A stretch of 64,000 nucleotides of DNA from Clytia hemisphaerica (GCA_902728285.1 CACVBU010000359.1:2518386-2582385); one strand, 5' to 3'. Positions 46,901 to 57,167 are shown, counted from the stretch's first letter. A program made the numbers and translations. Notes: generated by a model not told the origin, from the sequence alone.

Positions 46901-48999
46901 TAATTTTTGAGGATTTCTGTAGCCATTCCAAAGTTACATTCTCTGGGATAAGGTTATCAAGTTCAACTTGTACTATAGAAAAAAGCATTGGTCTGTTACC
47001 CAATGAATGTGAGCATATTAACGTGAACATTCCCTGCAAAAAGTATATCCTGCATGCAGTCATAGTCATGGAATCTGTGTTCAGCTGTGTTATAGTGTCA
47101 TAATAAATATTGCACTTGTACTATAGATTTACCAACGTACCAAGCCAACAAAATTTCAAAGATCCCAGTGTTAAAAGATGTCATGAATGTTTATAACCAT
47201 ACATAATCAAAAAATCTTTCAATCACAACAATCACATGAAAAAGTGAAAGTATAATCCATATTATGAGTTTGTTTGTTTTTTGAATATATCAACGTCCCA
47301 ACCAAGCCAAAAACAATGTATGAATAAAGTATCTCAGATAGAGAATGCCAAGACAGGTTAAATCTGTGTTTATAAACATTAAAGCATTAAAAAACTTCTC
47401 TTCTCAGTTTAGCAAAAAAGTTGGAGAAGTCCTCGCCACGTTTTTCTGTTTTTGTGTTTATAATTTTTTTCTCATCCATAACTCCGAGAAACTCAAATAT
47501 TGCGCTGAGAATAGAAGAAAAAATAAGCCGTGTCCATTCATTTTATCTTCCCTCTTTTTCGAGGGAACGTTGCCTGAGATTAGATTGAAGCAAAATCCCG
47601 TATTGCACCACTTGGAACTAGTCTGTCTTTCCAATCCACTCTCCCGCGGCAATTTCTATTTTTTATAAGAACTCTTTATTATAAGCACTATTCCCGCGTT
47701 CCTGTGTCCAAGGAAAGACAGACGCTTGCTAGTCTATCTATTCTTACATTATATACAACAAGAACCGCTGAAAAAATTGGCTTTTATAAAGCCCAAATCC
47801 CGTAGATTCATGATATTCAAGACATAATATTTCATATGAAATCATCTAAACTTGTTGGTGCGTTTGTCACTTGCTTTAACTAATTCAACTGGTAAAGATT
47901 CGGTCTTTTTCGGATGTTTCCGTATAAAACATTACGCCATAGATATCATGAATAGAAGAACATTGTCTGATGTGAATATGATTAATTGATATGTAAATAT
48001 CTGAATTACCTGGTCCAGTAACTACAATATTCTCAATAGTTTCATCTTCTTCATCGTCCGCATCTGCTGACTCATCATTCAAAAGCAAAGGAGAATCTTT
48101 GCCGTCCAAAGGTGCAATCTCGTCATTCACTTTGAAGTTGACTTCACCTGCAGTTAAAACGTTACATGTTTTTTATAAGAACAAACTATGTAAGAACAAG
48201 GCTTCGGTGGCCAAATTACCAAAGAACAGATTAAGAATCTCTTATAGACTTGGCGGACTCTAAAACACCCGATTTCTTAAGAAAGTAATCACAAAATAAA
48301 ATTTTTGGTAAAATTAAAATTTTAAGAACATTCTTAGGCTTCAACCCGAACTGAATATTCCATAACTAATTTTCGATGTTCTTATAAAAACGTGTACGAA
48401 AAGCGCTAATTACTTTTAAAATGTAACTGCAGATATTTTTGATCCGTATTTTCTTATAGTCACTCTGCATTTTTCTTATAAAAACGTTTCATAGCTTACC
48501 GTTAGAAAAAAAAATTTTCGTATCATAATTCTATTAGAGTCAAACTGAGGTATTATTGGTTTAAGAGTATCTATTATTACTAAAATTTGAACCCTAATTT
48601 GCCTAAAACTTATCCATTTTAGACTCGATTTAACCAATAATTTGCCTATAATTAGTCAATGTCAAGCTAAGCATTGTTCTAATAAAAAATAATGATTAAT
48701 CAACGAATTAATCATCAATTTGATCCGAAACGGTTTCTTTCTCGACAATATTTTACTTATCTAATACCCTTCTGGGAATACTTTTATCAATCTCACAGAC
48801 CCGGTAGGATCCATGTCTCATTGGAAAATTTGGCCGAAATTTCATCCAAGGTGAGAAAATTATCCCAGCCCGCTTTGGATAAAACTTCTTTCGGGACACA
48901 AGAACAGAGGTGGTCTAAGTAAATAAGGAAATAATAAGAAGATAGCTTACCTGTCACTAGAGCACAGCATGCCAGAAGGCAAAGAAGAAGTATCTGCAT
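28960..48999 (-). CDS. Large modular secreted protein: acidic repeats, Pro/Arg repeat, three ConA-like repeats
   Basis: Rebuilt from 18 coding exons on - (high to low): 48999-48951, 48147-48010, 43962-43846, 43297-42917, 42571-42089, 41632-41408, 40950-40815, 40464-40344, 39963-39744, 38864-38733, 38366-38188, 37735-37558, 37034-36867, 36278-35967, 35390-35301, 31110-30721, 30014-29855, 29269-28960. Every junction has GT/AG ends and matching phase (mostly phase 1), giving 1262 residues with no internal stop. Order: signal peptide 1-16; acidic Asp/Glu-rich 17-228; Pro/Arg repeat 229-353 and a basic tail to 389; beta-rich core with cysteines 390-786; three ~155-residue concanavalin A-like repeats 787-946, 947-1106 and 1107-1262. 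Such repeats occur in cnidarian extracellular and skeletal-matrix proteins. A secreted structural, adhesive or matrix role is inferred. The ATG exon has an acceptor at 49011, so a 5' untranslated exon exists (candidate ending at 50096). Confidence 0.9.
29600..29790. repeat. TTATTCGAACTTC direct repeats in an intron
   Basis: CTTATTCGAACTTC, then two more ATTATTCGAA copies, between 29705 and 29765. This resembles the terminal part of pogo/Tigger-type elements. Only one end is visible. Confidence 0.45.
31694..31776. mobile_element. MITE, CCCAGCTGG family copy 2
   Basis: TCCCAGCTGGCACACA and TGTGTGCCAGCTGGGA close an 83-bp palindrome. It sits 18 bp left of the foldback element. Confidence 0.8.
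31795..35157. mobile_element. Foldback-type element with tandem-repeat arms
   Basis: The outer 160 bp on each side (31795-31955, 34997-35157) hold about eight short units built on GCGCAGATATGTAATT, inverted between sides. Next come about eight units of roughly 124 bp on each arm (about 32085-33010 and 33970-34880). The right units are the reverse complement of the left ones. A spacer of about 960 bp, holding a nested MITE, separates the arms and has no long open frame. Such arms are typical of Foldback/Galileo-like elements. It lies in a 4.2 kb intron of the large secreted gene. No clean target duplication was found. Confidence 0.85.
33763..33936. mobile_element. MITE nested in the foldback spacer
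   Basis: ACCGTATTTCTTCGAATAAACG on the left is matched inverted by CGTGTATTCGAAGGAATACGGT on the right, flanked by TA. Inner GGGGTGTTTATTCGAGGGGTG-like sequence repeats the theme. Confidence 0.75.
37068..37332. mobile_element. TIR element, family D copy
   Basis: CCCCTTCTCACAGACCCGGT at the left, with inverted TCTGTGAGATAGGG at the right. Family members at 39390-39693, 48793 (partial), 56984-57167 and 62934-63207. Internal CCCACTGAAAAA or CCACTGGAAA-type sequence is characteristic. Confidence 0.6.
37841..37949. repeat. 12-bp tandem repeat, about nine copies
   Basis: Units of AACCTACGAATA or AACCTATGAATA. It lies inside an intron of the gene on -. The + strand is open and would read Asn-Lys-Pro-Thr/Met repeats, but nothing supports translation. 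Confidence 0.85.
38988..39225. mobile_element. Dispersed repeat, copy 2 (inverted relative to 17508-17695)
   Basis: Starts GTTTCCAG and ends CTGGAAAC. Carries AAAGAACGACAAAT three times and CGACCGAAAGTGACTGTA, matching copy 1. Confidence 0.65.
39390..39693. mobile_element. TIR element, family D copy
   Basis: ACACCCCCTTCTCAGATACC at the left and GTTTGTGAGAAGGGGGTGT at the right form the ends. It lies in an intron of the large gene. Confidence 0.7.
41931..42077. mobile_element. Palindromic MITE 10 bp inside a splice donor (family E copy 1)
   Basis: Arms CATTGCAATGTCTTC and GAAGACATTACAATG within longer matches, ending near TCATGAATT. The element ends 10 bp downstream of the donor of the Pro/Arg-repeat exon. 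A second copy lies at 52914-53062. Confidence 0.8.
42089..42571 (-). other. Pro/Arg-rich pentapeptide-repeat exon
   Basis: In the spliced frame this reads as many tandem RIPAP units, then RIPRIPxP units, then IPPIPSIPPP and a basic Lys/Val tail. A 15-bp DNA unit underlies it. Because the unit is a multiple of three and stop-free, several frames on both strands stay open; the antisense Gly/Ile/Leu frame is a shadow. Only the RIPAP frame joins its neighbours in phase 1 on both sides. Confidence 0.88.
44360..45118. mobile_element. piggyBac-like non-autonomous element
   Basis: TTAA at both borders, with ends CCCTATTAGCCCCAGG and TTGGGGCTAATAGGG. Just inside, GGGGGGTAGAATCTACCAC is matched by GTGGTAGATTCTACCCCCC. 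TTAA duplications with CCC...GGG ends are the piggyBac signature. Internal ATGACGTCATCA motifs recur. No transposase. It lies in the 4 kb second intron of the large gene. Confidence 0.85.
45804..45985. mobile_element. Palindromic MITE, family A copy 2
   Basis: Nearly identical to 1564-1752, including TA flanks and the AATAATTATGTAGTCCAGC arms. It differs by a few small indels in the centre. Confidence 0.85.
46005..46600. mobile_element. Probable TIR element with GGGACCCT motifs
   Basis: Near 46000 CTGGGGGGAGGGGGCACT is matched by AGTGCCCCCCTG near 46590, each next to TCTGCC (possible duplication). Internally GGGACCCTTTCAG and GGGACCCTGA resemble the element at 57266-57617. Confidence 0.5.
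48163..48399. mobile_element. MITE, family B copy 3
   Basis: TACATGTTTTTTATAAGAAC on the left, GTTCTTATAAAAACGTGTA on the right. In the first intron between coding exons of the large gene. Confidence 0.75.
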
Positions 49000-49010
49000 G
49001 GTGAATTTGT
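48951..49010 (-). other. Signal-peptide exon of the large secreted gene
   Basis: TCTTTCAG precedes a short leader and ATG at 48999. The 16 codons MQILLLCLLACCALVT form a hydrophobic signal sequence, and the exon ends in a phase 1 donor, GTAAGC. Signal peptide on its own small exon is a common arrangement. Confidence 0.88.
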
Positions 49011-50096
49011 CTGAAAGAGAGAAAAGCAAACAAAATTGAAAGTAATCTGTTGAATCCAAAACTTATATTTTGTCTTGGATGTTGATTAGCTAATGAAGGT
49101 AAAAACTGGGGCATCAGTGGACATCACACATGTATCAAAAAAAAGTCAAACAAAATGACTTCAAAATCAGAACATGTTTTAAAAAAAAACTCTTTGCTTG
49201 CCTCACACAATCTCCTCTTTGAATATGTGAACAAATTTACAAAATTACCATCTACTTTAAGTCGAATTTTTATTCCCAAGTGCAATTACGAATGCTTTTT
49301 TTTGTGTCGTCCAATACTTAGGACATAACAGCCGTGATAACATGACTCAACATTTTTCTTTTATTGTCCTTTACACGTTTTTTTATAAGAACAAACTATA
49401 TCAGAACAAGTCTTCGATGGCCAAAATATTAAGAACAAGTTTTAAGACCATTTTAAGGCCTTGTGTATTCTAAAAAGCCCAAATTGCTTAAAAATATTTA
49501 AAAAAGGTGAAATTAAGAACATTTGTTCTCATAAAACAACGTGTACTTACTCCACTTTTCCCTGATAAATACGAAAGCAGCCGGCGAGGCGACCTTTTTT
49601 CCGATATGTTCTGAGAGTATGTTTCAGCTAGAAATTTTGATCTGTTATGATAAGATCTTCAAAAATCAATCAGCTAGAGTTATGATGTGTTCTGACGAGA
49701 CAGGGGTATAATCAAGCTCATCGAACGTGTTCTTGTTGTCTAGGTAACCCTGGAAAGTTTCAGAACACATCTTTCGTGGAAAAAACAAATATCTTACAAG
49801 TATATTTTGGGAAAATGTTTTTCCTAGATTTTAGAACACATCCAACCATAAAGTAGTAATAAGTTTAGGGAGACAAATAGTGCGATAAAGGCTTCCTAGA
49901 AATCAGAACACATCATTTGTATATAAGAAAATTGAAGGTCATAACATTTGGTCTGCTAGAAGATAAGAACACATATTTCCAAAAAATCTCTCCGCCGGCT
50001 GCTTCTGTAAATAGTGTTCAAGCTTGAGTTCCATTAAAATCTTAAAATTTCAAGGAACAAGCTCATCAAAAAAGAAAATAATTTAAAAATCTTACC
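49011..50096 (-). other. 5' untranslated intron and candidate leader exon end of the large gene
   Basis: A consensus donor GTAAGA (50095-50090 on -) after CAAAG is the nearest good partner for the acceptor before the signal-peptide exon. The transcription start was not located; no TATA box is obvious. Confidence 0.4.
49371..49547. mobile_element. MITE, family B copy 4
   Basis: TTACACGTTTTTTTATAAGA on the left and TCTCATAAAACAACGTGTA on the right. Internal AAGAACAAG motifs match copy 3. Confidence 0.75.
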
Positions 50097-50741
50097 TTTG
50101 TGTGTGTCATGTGTCTCACTCATGAGAATGATGGTCTTTCCTTAATCATTTCCATATTTACTTCCCCATTTACTTCCGCTCAAGAAAACAACAAAACATC
50201 AGATCTCCTAACCAATCATATTCTCGATCCAGGCCCATCTTTTGCATTGCAGGGATGGGTATTGTTTGAATTTGAACACGAGGCACATTATTTGCGTGAC
50301 TTATTTTACGTTCGTTCTTTTAGCAAAATGTTCCTCTTTGGTAATTTTTCTTCTTTTGCTCTCTTGAGTGATTATGTGATTATTTTCCACTTGAGTCACG
50401 ATTTTACACTTGTTTTTTTTATAAGAACCCGTAAATTTTGGCTGATATCTTTTTTTCACTTACGACTTGAAAGCTCTCCTTGCGGTTAGGCTTAATTTGT
50501 TCGCTTAAGGTCTAAGAATTGATATATTCTTAGCAAATTTGAAAATGTGAATTGAAACTGGCGTTGTTTTTGGCGAAAATTGAGGCTGGTGTTCTTATAA
50601 AATCTAGTATAATATCAAGATTGTTTTGTACCTTCGTGAAAAGGATTAGCAATTTACTACCGAAAATTTTCTTCCGCTTTTCTAATTTAGAAGAGATTGT
50701 TAAGTTAGAGCCAATTATTATAGGATTCCATCGAGTACCGA
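50097..50741. other. Probable promoter region, no gene
   Basis: A 129-codon frame on + (50100-50489) begins in the proposed leader exon and has no recognised domain. I take it as chance. Single half-sites like the family B ends appear near 50407. Confidence 0.35.
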
Positions 50742-51530
50742 GTGTGTGTGTTAAAAAACGCCCCTATTATCCAATTTTTGACGTACATTTTTCTATTCAG
50801 TTGAGCTGCTTGAGTTTTTGTGTGAGTTTTACACATTTCATTTCCAAACTTTTCTTGAAGTTTCACAGAGTTACCTCAAATTAATTTAAAGTTATAAAAT
50901 TTTAAAGAATATTCTCGCAAGATCACTACTTTAAGAAGTAAATTGACGTCAAAAAAAACATCGAAGCCTTGTTTCAGAGTAATGTGCAGCCATTTTATTT
51001 TTAGCAAGATGAAATTTAATCAATTCGTTTCATTTTTCATCATTTAATCAATCCATATATATCCTACAAGTTCTGCTACTTCTTTACCTTTTTGCAAAAT
51101 ACCTTATTGGAGTGCAAAAGGTGATTATGCCTGTTCTATTTTGAATCATTGACAAGTGATGAGTCTTTTTTTTTTGTCCATGTAACTGACATTAAAAATG
51201 GCTTAAAAGAAACAAGTTAGAATTGGTTAAATATCGATCCTGGAACAAAAATTAACCTGCAAAATGAAAAAACGATGCCATTTTGATGTTTTAAAAGGCG
51301 AAATGTACTTCGGTTTTTTGTTCCATACGAGAAAAATCGACTTGAAAAATTGACGTAAGTCAGAGAAATTGTGAAAAAGTCATCTTCAATGAACATACAA
51401 ATGTATAATTTCCAACAAGGGTGGAAGAGTAAATTTCAAATCTTCCCTGAAAATTTCATACATCTATGTTCGATATAATTGTCTAGGTCAAAAATTCAAA
51501 AATAGGGGCGTTTTTTTAAAACACACCCGG
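50742..51530. mobile_element. Inverted-repeat pair around AACGCCCCTATT
   Basis: GTGTTAAAAAACGCCCCTATT (from about 50747) is matched inverted at 51500-51526, with the match extending over about 38 bp. It interleaves with the next element. Coding capacity about 110 codons, nothing recognised. Confidence 0.65.
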
Positions 51531-51805
51531 TGTAACAGCGCTCAAGGTACCGACCCTGCGGATGAAATCTCACTGTAAATACCGCTCCGCCACTGCCTCG
51601 GGCTTAGGTCCGTTTCCCAAATTGATCCCTTCGACCTTGTATAGACGATAGGGTCGTGTAAGTTAAAACAAAAGGCATGGAAAACTTACCCTATACGATC
51701 TTCTAGAAAGAAAAACAGCGCCAATAATAGCTTGCATAAATCAACAATTCCAGATATTTAACCAATTTTAACTTGTTTCTTTTAAGCCATTTTTAATGTC
51801 AGTGT
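51183..51805. mobile_element. TIR element with about 50-bp ends
   Basis: ACTGACATTAAAAATGGCTT and the following AAAAGAAACAAGTTAGAATT on the left recur inverted at 51750-51805. No coding capacity. It overlaps the inverted-repeat pair of 50742-51530. Confidence 0.75.
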
Positions 51806-52169
51806 AAATAGAATCGAAATAGAGTCGATATCTTCCGTTGATAGCCCAGTAATCTAGGACTTTTAAACAGTCTTCCGATTATTTCACGGGGTCCAGGCTA
51901 TCTATGAACCGAACGGAACAATGGAAGGAGCTGAGATTCGAACGGAATGGAACGGACCGGAACGGAACCCATTCGGCTATTGCATCATGTCTTTACGGGT
52001 GGCTCTTCATGCTACAAACTAAGACAATTGTAAAATCTATAGCATTTTTATCACCCTATATCGTCGACACGTTGGGAGCACTTTCATTACTGAAAGATTG
52101 GACAAAAAACGGTCCCCAGCGAGATGGATTCTGAAAAAACACAGGAAAGGTGAAATTTCTATAGCTATT

Positions 52170-52306
52170 CCCAACCCAGCTGGCCACAACGTTGTCTCAA
52201 CGTTCATCTAACATTGTATGGACAACATTATGGATATATTGACAACGTTGTTTGGACGTTATGATCATTAGATAAACGTTGAAACAACGTTGTGTGCAAG
52301 CTGGGA
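52170..52306. mobile_element. MITE, CCCAGCTGG family copy 3
   Basis: CCCAGCTGGCCACAACGTTG and inverted CAACGTTGTGTGCAAGCTGGG. The copy is longer than the others because of extra ACGTTG/CAACGT blocks. Confidence 0.75.
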
Positions 52307-52913
52307 ATAGTTTATTTATGAAAATCGCAGTCCATTAAATTCAAAAAATCTCCTTTAGTTCTTTGTTTCTTCATTGGCAGCCCTCATGTATCAGACCTGC
52401 ATTTGAAAAAATTGCCGAAAAAATTGTTCCCGTGATTGGATTCACTGAAATTCCTCATTGCAAAGTTAAAGCAGTTTTAAGAATCACTACTGATAATACC
52501 TAAACTATGAATTGAATAGAATTGGAAATCAACAAATTTCAACATAAATCTAATTTAAATTTAATCATAGATTTTATAATTTCTATTTAGCACCTTTATT
52601 TTGTTGCTACTTAGTCACTGAGACAGTTGGGTACAATTCATACAATCATTTTCAACACAAGAGGTAAAGGGAAACGCCCTTTTTACTATTTGAAACAACA
52701 CGAAGAAGAGAAAAGATTCGAAAAATTGATAAAAAAACAATAACGTTGCAAGCCGGAAATAGTAGCTTGGGAAAGAGGGGCTTCCAAGAATCCGGTATTC
52801 CGTTATTAGGAGGAAAATGGGCCGGTATTGGTACTTTTCGAAACATTTTTTAACTGTATTAGAGAAATTTTAGGCCGATTCACCGGTATTTCATCAAAAA
52901 TTTTCCTGTATTA

Positions 52914-53062
52914 CTGATATGCACCATTGCAATGTCTTTTGACATTACCTCACGGACCCAACAACTGATTGGTTGTTAGCGCCGTAAAATCAGTCAATTC
53001 ATCACTTCAACAAATCAGCTGCTGGGTCCGTGGAAGACATTGCAATGGTGCATATCATGAAT
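52914..53062. mobile_element. Palindromic MITE, family E copy 2
   Basis: GATATGCACCATTGCAATGTC at the left, GACATTGCAATGGTGCATAT at the right, with CTCACGGACCCA/TGGGTCCGTGG just inside. Related to 41931-42077. Confidence 0.8.
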
Positions 53063-53204
53063 TCTGGTATTTTGTACGGAAGCCATCCACTATCGTTGGA
53101 TTTTAGTTTACAGTAAAAGATGTTCAATCATAAACGTACTTTGCATGAGATTAATGGCTACCCTGAGTATTAGCTTTTCACGGTATCAAATGGCTGGATA
53201 GTTA

Positions 53205-54498
53205 TCGACCTCGTGTGTAGACGATGTTATCGTCCGTTACAGTGATAATAAAGGAGGGGAAATATGACGGTATGGCCAACGGATTAGAATAGGTGGATTA
53301 ACTTCTCTCGTTGCTCCCAAGAGAGATCCATTGTCTTCTCATTGTTACAAGAAAAATCTGTAAATGACTCTGCGCACTCCTCGTTTAGTTTTTTCATTGT
53401 TTTTATAAGAACAATTTTCCAATTCATACAGTTTCGAAAACGAATTTGTCCTATGATTCGATCAATTTTGATGATTTTGCAAATATTTTAAATCCTGCAC
53501 TTAAGTTTTAGCATCAACAAACGCTAGACCAGTTTTAATGTAAATTTTTAATCTTTTGTCAATGGCAATCTTCAGATAAGTGAAAATTAACGTATGGTCT
53601 ATAACTAAGAAACTGTACTGGAGCCTTATCCGAGTGCTTGCCTAGCAGACGAATAAGACGCAGTGAGTGAGTGAGTCTAGACTACGAAAGGGACGGGCTA
53701 GAGGAACCTAGGGGAGTAGAACCTAATCCTATTTGCAGACAGGAACGGGAGACTATGCAGTTACAATAAACTAATATTTAATAATGACAACGCTCTACAA
53801 TCGTGTTATAAATAAGAAAAGGATACTTACAAACCTATGTCCTGAGCAGGTCCGCCGCCGATCGCTGCCGAAACAACACTAAAGTTTAGGAGGGCTGGAC
53901 AGCAATTGCTAAGTTGCTGCCCAGTGGAGCGTGGAAGGCGTAGTTGGGCGTTAGAAGGGCGCTAGATACGATCAGTAAAGGTATAGCCGAAGGAACTTTA
54001 GTACAAAACTATCGATGGGTCACGAATGGGTTGCATACTGGTGAAAGAAGACTGTATTTAGAATTAGGAAAATAAATTTCAAATTATTTGGCTAATTTCT
54101 GCATTGGATAGAAAGGGCTAAAAAAGTGCATTTTCTTATTTAAAATGTACCACGTGATACGTAATGACCAATGAAAATGTTGAAAGTAATGATTTTTTAC
54201 AACTTTTTTACAACTTATCAAGTTTTAATTGCTAGCAAACTCGTAAAAAAGTTTGATAACCTAACGAGGAGTGTTTTCTATGAGTTCTTAATCCACCTAT
54301 TCTAATCCGTTGGTATGGCGTTATGGTGGTATACGGAAAAAAAAATCGCCGGGAGAGTTTTGAAGATTTCTACTGGCAACTCTACCGACTGTAAACTCTT
54401 TTCGGCAAAAAACCTGTTTGCGAATTTTCTTCAGCTTTGGGCTTATTTCTTAGATACTGATTTGTCTTAGACTAAATCATAGTCGACCTCGTGTGTAG
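53205..54498. repeat. 16-bp direct repeat flanking the 1.0 kb element at a distance
   Basis: TCGACCTCGTGTGTAG occurs at 53205-53220 and 54483-54498, outside the terminal repeats and the 7-bp duplication. Its meaning is unknown. Confidence 0.6.
53277..54312. mobile_element. 1.0 kb TIR element with 7-bp duplication
   Basis: CAACGGATTAGAATAGGTGG on the left is matched by CCACCTATTCTAATCCGTTG on the right. GTATGGC flanks both sides (53270-53276, 54313-54319). The interior has a G+C-richer part (53640-54000) and no transposase frame. Confidence 0.8.
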
Positions 54499-55620
54499 TA
54501 TTGCTGATGGTCAAAAGTTTAAAAATCTGCCAAATTTGTGACGTCTTTATATTAACTGTACAATTACTGTAATGTTTAATGTGGCTTTTGATAGTAACCG
54601 AATAGAATTTAAAGATACAAATACTTAAGTCACTTTTAGTTTGCAATTAAAATCATTCCAGGAGGGAGAAGGAGAAAGGAGAAAGGAAAATAATTTTGTT
54701 AATGCCAAAAAGTTAAATCAATGCAGTTTCTTTTACGTCAAAGAAAATTTAGTTGAGGTGTCTGTCAACTTGCTGCAAAACAGCAAATGTCACACAAAAT
54801 ACAACAATTTTAATAAATTGTACATCCCAGTCTCATGGTTGAGCCGGTGACAGCTCTTTCAAAGGAAGAATGTCCAAAAGTCTTCCATGGTAGGGAAATT
54901 ACACTAAGATTTCATCAAAATTTGGAAAAATTTAACAAATCTTTGTCAACATTTAAAAATACGATATACTCTCTCTAATACGACTTTCAAGGGGGCGGAT
55001 GTTTTTTTCAACTAATAAAATAAAGATTCGCAGTGCAGGGAGTATTAATACCACTTTCAATCTGAGAGACCGATGTTTGAATTATAGAAAGATTCGAATT
55101 ACAGAAGTTTGAATTGGAGAAAATTAACTGTAACTTATATTTTAAACTGTATTTAAACTTCGTCGCTCTAGATCATCTTTCATCAAACAGTAGCGCACCT
55201 ATGAACTTTCGGTCAGGGGCGAAATTCTAAACTTTTTTCGGATAAATGACATTATATTGCTGATAAGGTGAATAAATGCTTTTAAAATTCGAAAATCGTA
55301 TTTTTCATGCAAAAAGCCACAATTATCATTGTTCTATTCTTGAAAAAAGATGGCATCTTCGGGGGGACACGAAGTTAACATGCACGTGAAATTCAAATTT
55401 CAGGAGTTAGTCCGACTAAAAGGAGGAGACAAAGGCCTTCTTCATAACTTGAGTACGTAAGCTCAATCAGTAATTGCTCGCTTTAAAGAGATCTCTTATC
55501 ATGAAAGGACCAAATAGGCTAAGGTTTCTGTCGTGGAACCAAAAAGAATTGCCTGAATTATAGAGAGATTCTCGAGAGTTATAAAGATTCAAGTTATATA
55601 GAAACTCTAATTCTCGTATT
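54320..55620. other. Gene-free stretch
   Basis: Short frames only. AATTATAGAAAGATTCGAATT-like motifs near 55080-55130 and 55560-55620 resemble eroded Tc1/pogo ends. No gene recognised. Confidence 0.4.
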
Positions 55621-55622
55621 CC

Positions 55623-55828
55623 CTCAATACACATTTTTAACCGTAGCCGCCAATTGCCGCGCGGGCATTTTTTTTCAATTTTATCACCCTAAACTCGATC
55701 CAATCCTTTTTTACACCTTTTTCGATTTTTTATAGGTGCGAAAAAAGACTGGGAGGGTTTTAGGGTGGTAAAACGGACAAAAAAATGCCCGTGCGGCAAT
55801 TGGCGGCTACGGTGGAAAAGGTGTATTC
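55623..55828. mobile_element. MITE, family C copy 2
   Basis: Arms ACCGTAGCCGCCAATTGCCG and CGGCAATTGGCGGCTACGGT match, with the inner TTTTACACCTTTTTC and TAGGTGCGAAAAAAG parts also folding back. Copy 1 is at 28722-28920. Confidence 0.82.
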
Positions 55829-56236
55829 TCGTATTTGTTCAATAGTTTGTCAGTCACACTGTTGACATGGTGATTCAACAAACAAAAAAAAACAGTTGTA
55901 AAAATACAATATACATAGAACCTGCAAAATTGCTTCATCCTAAAATAGCGATGACCAGAAAATGCTTTCTTTTGGTTTCGAAAAACATTTCGGTTAAATG
56001 AGGGAAAGTTGATCAATTAATTAAAAGTACTTAGGCTATAAAACGATTAATTTCTATGAGGCTAAATTGATGGTAATTATGTCTTGAACAGGAATAATTC
56101 ATTATTGCAATGGTCTTTTTGGTTTTATTGTGTAAGAATAGAGTGTAGGTTGAGTAGGATAATATTGCAATTGGGATTCCGTAACGAAAATGTATTCTTT
56201 TATAGGCAAGGAAAGGAATAATACATACTCCCATGA

Positions 56237-56905
56237 ACATATAAACGACTGGACATCCATCTCCTTTGTCTTTTTGTAGAAAAGGCTGCTAGCTTCGTTG
56301 CCGCCTCGTTAAAATCATAAAATGAAACAATAGATTTTGATGATATACCACTTGGGAGTACCTTGCTAACAACGTCAAAACTTCGACAAAAGTCTCTGTT
56401 ATTCTACTCTTCTCAAGTCTTTTATTTATATCATAACAAAGATAACAGAGGCAAAATCATCGTCAGCTTGTCAAAACTCCGGCTAATATTTCTAAATTTT
56501 GACTTAACAGTGTCTAATAATTTTAGAGAGTGTCACACATTCTAATTTTGATATTCTTATGACACAGGCTCTAAACTTTGGCAAGCTATTTTTTTCAAGT
56601 CATAAAAAAAATTATTGGAGTGACAAAAGGGATTCAAAAGTATACACGCAGTTGAAATTCTGCATTTTAGAGTTGAAAATGTTGATAAAATATATTACAA
56701 ACTTGTGAAAAAATTCGAAAATAATTTTTTTGTGCATTAGGAGTAATGTTCAAGCTCTATCGATCCTTTTACCTAAATAATTCAAAGAAATAAAATTATG
56801 ACGGAATAATGTCGGATTTTTCATACCAATATTGAAATACAGGCGGCAACGAAGCTCGCTTCAAAGAGACTATAAAAGATAGAGGTCCAGTCGTTTATAT
56901 GTTCA
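56237..56905. mobile_element. TIR element related to 7020-7530
   Basis: Left end ATGAACATATAAACGACTGG is matched by CCAGTCGTTTATATGTTCAT at the right, with GCTTCGTTGCCGCC just inside both ends. About 670 bp, no transposase. Confidence 0.8.
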
Positions 56906-56983
56906 TGATACTCCACATTGACTTCGATCTTTCCCTATAGTTTACAAGCAAAATGAGAACAATAAAAAAAAATTTAGTCGATA

Positions 56984-57167
56984 ATCAGATGCACCCCTGT
57001 AACACAGACCCGTGGAACCCCAGCCCAACTGAAAAATTTTTGTCCCGGTTAGGAAAATACCCTGGAATTTCAGCCCCACTTGGAAATCTAATAGGGATTT
57101 CAATAGGAATTTTCATCCCGACTGAATAAAAAATCTCTATCGAGGCTGTGAGACAGGGGTGTTCAGA
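56984..57167. mobile_element. TIR element, family D copy
   Basis: CACCCCTGTAACACAGACCC on the left and TGTGAGACAGGGGTG on the right. Internal TAGGGATTTCAATAGGAATT recurs in the 62934-63207 copy. Confidence 0.7.

Larger units (their letters stand above)
42917..48147 (-). other. Three acidic exons (residues 17-228)
   Basis: Exons 48147-48010, 43962-43846 and 43297-42917 are all symmetric phase 1-1. They are extremely rich in Asp and Glu. The last contains two similar units, each with DLTEVA, QH, DAQQGS and NTED in that order (about 60 residues apart), so the acidic region grew by internal duplication. Such stretches can bind calcium or basic partners. Confidence 0.85.

Noticed and set aside
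50100-50489. 129-codon frame on + as a gene
   Set aside because: No recognised domain and it begins where the leader exon of the gene on - appears to end; likely chance.
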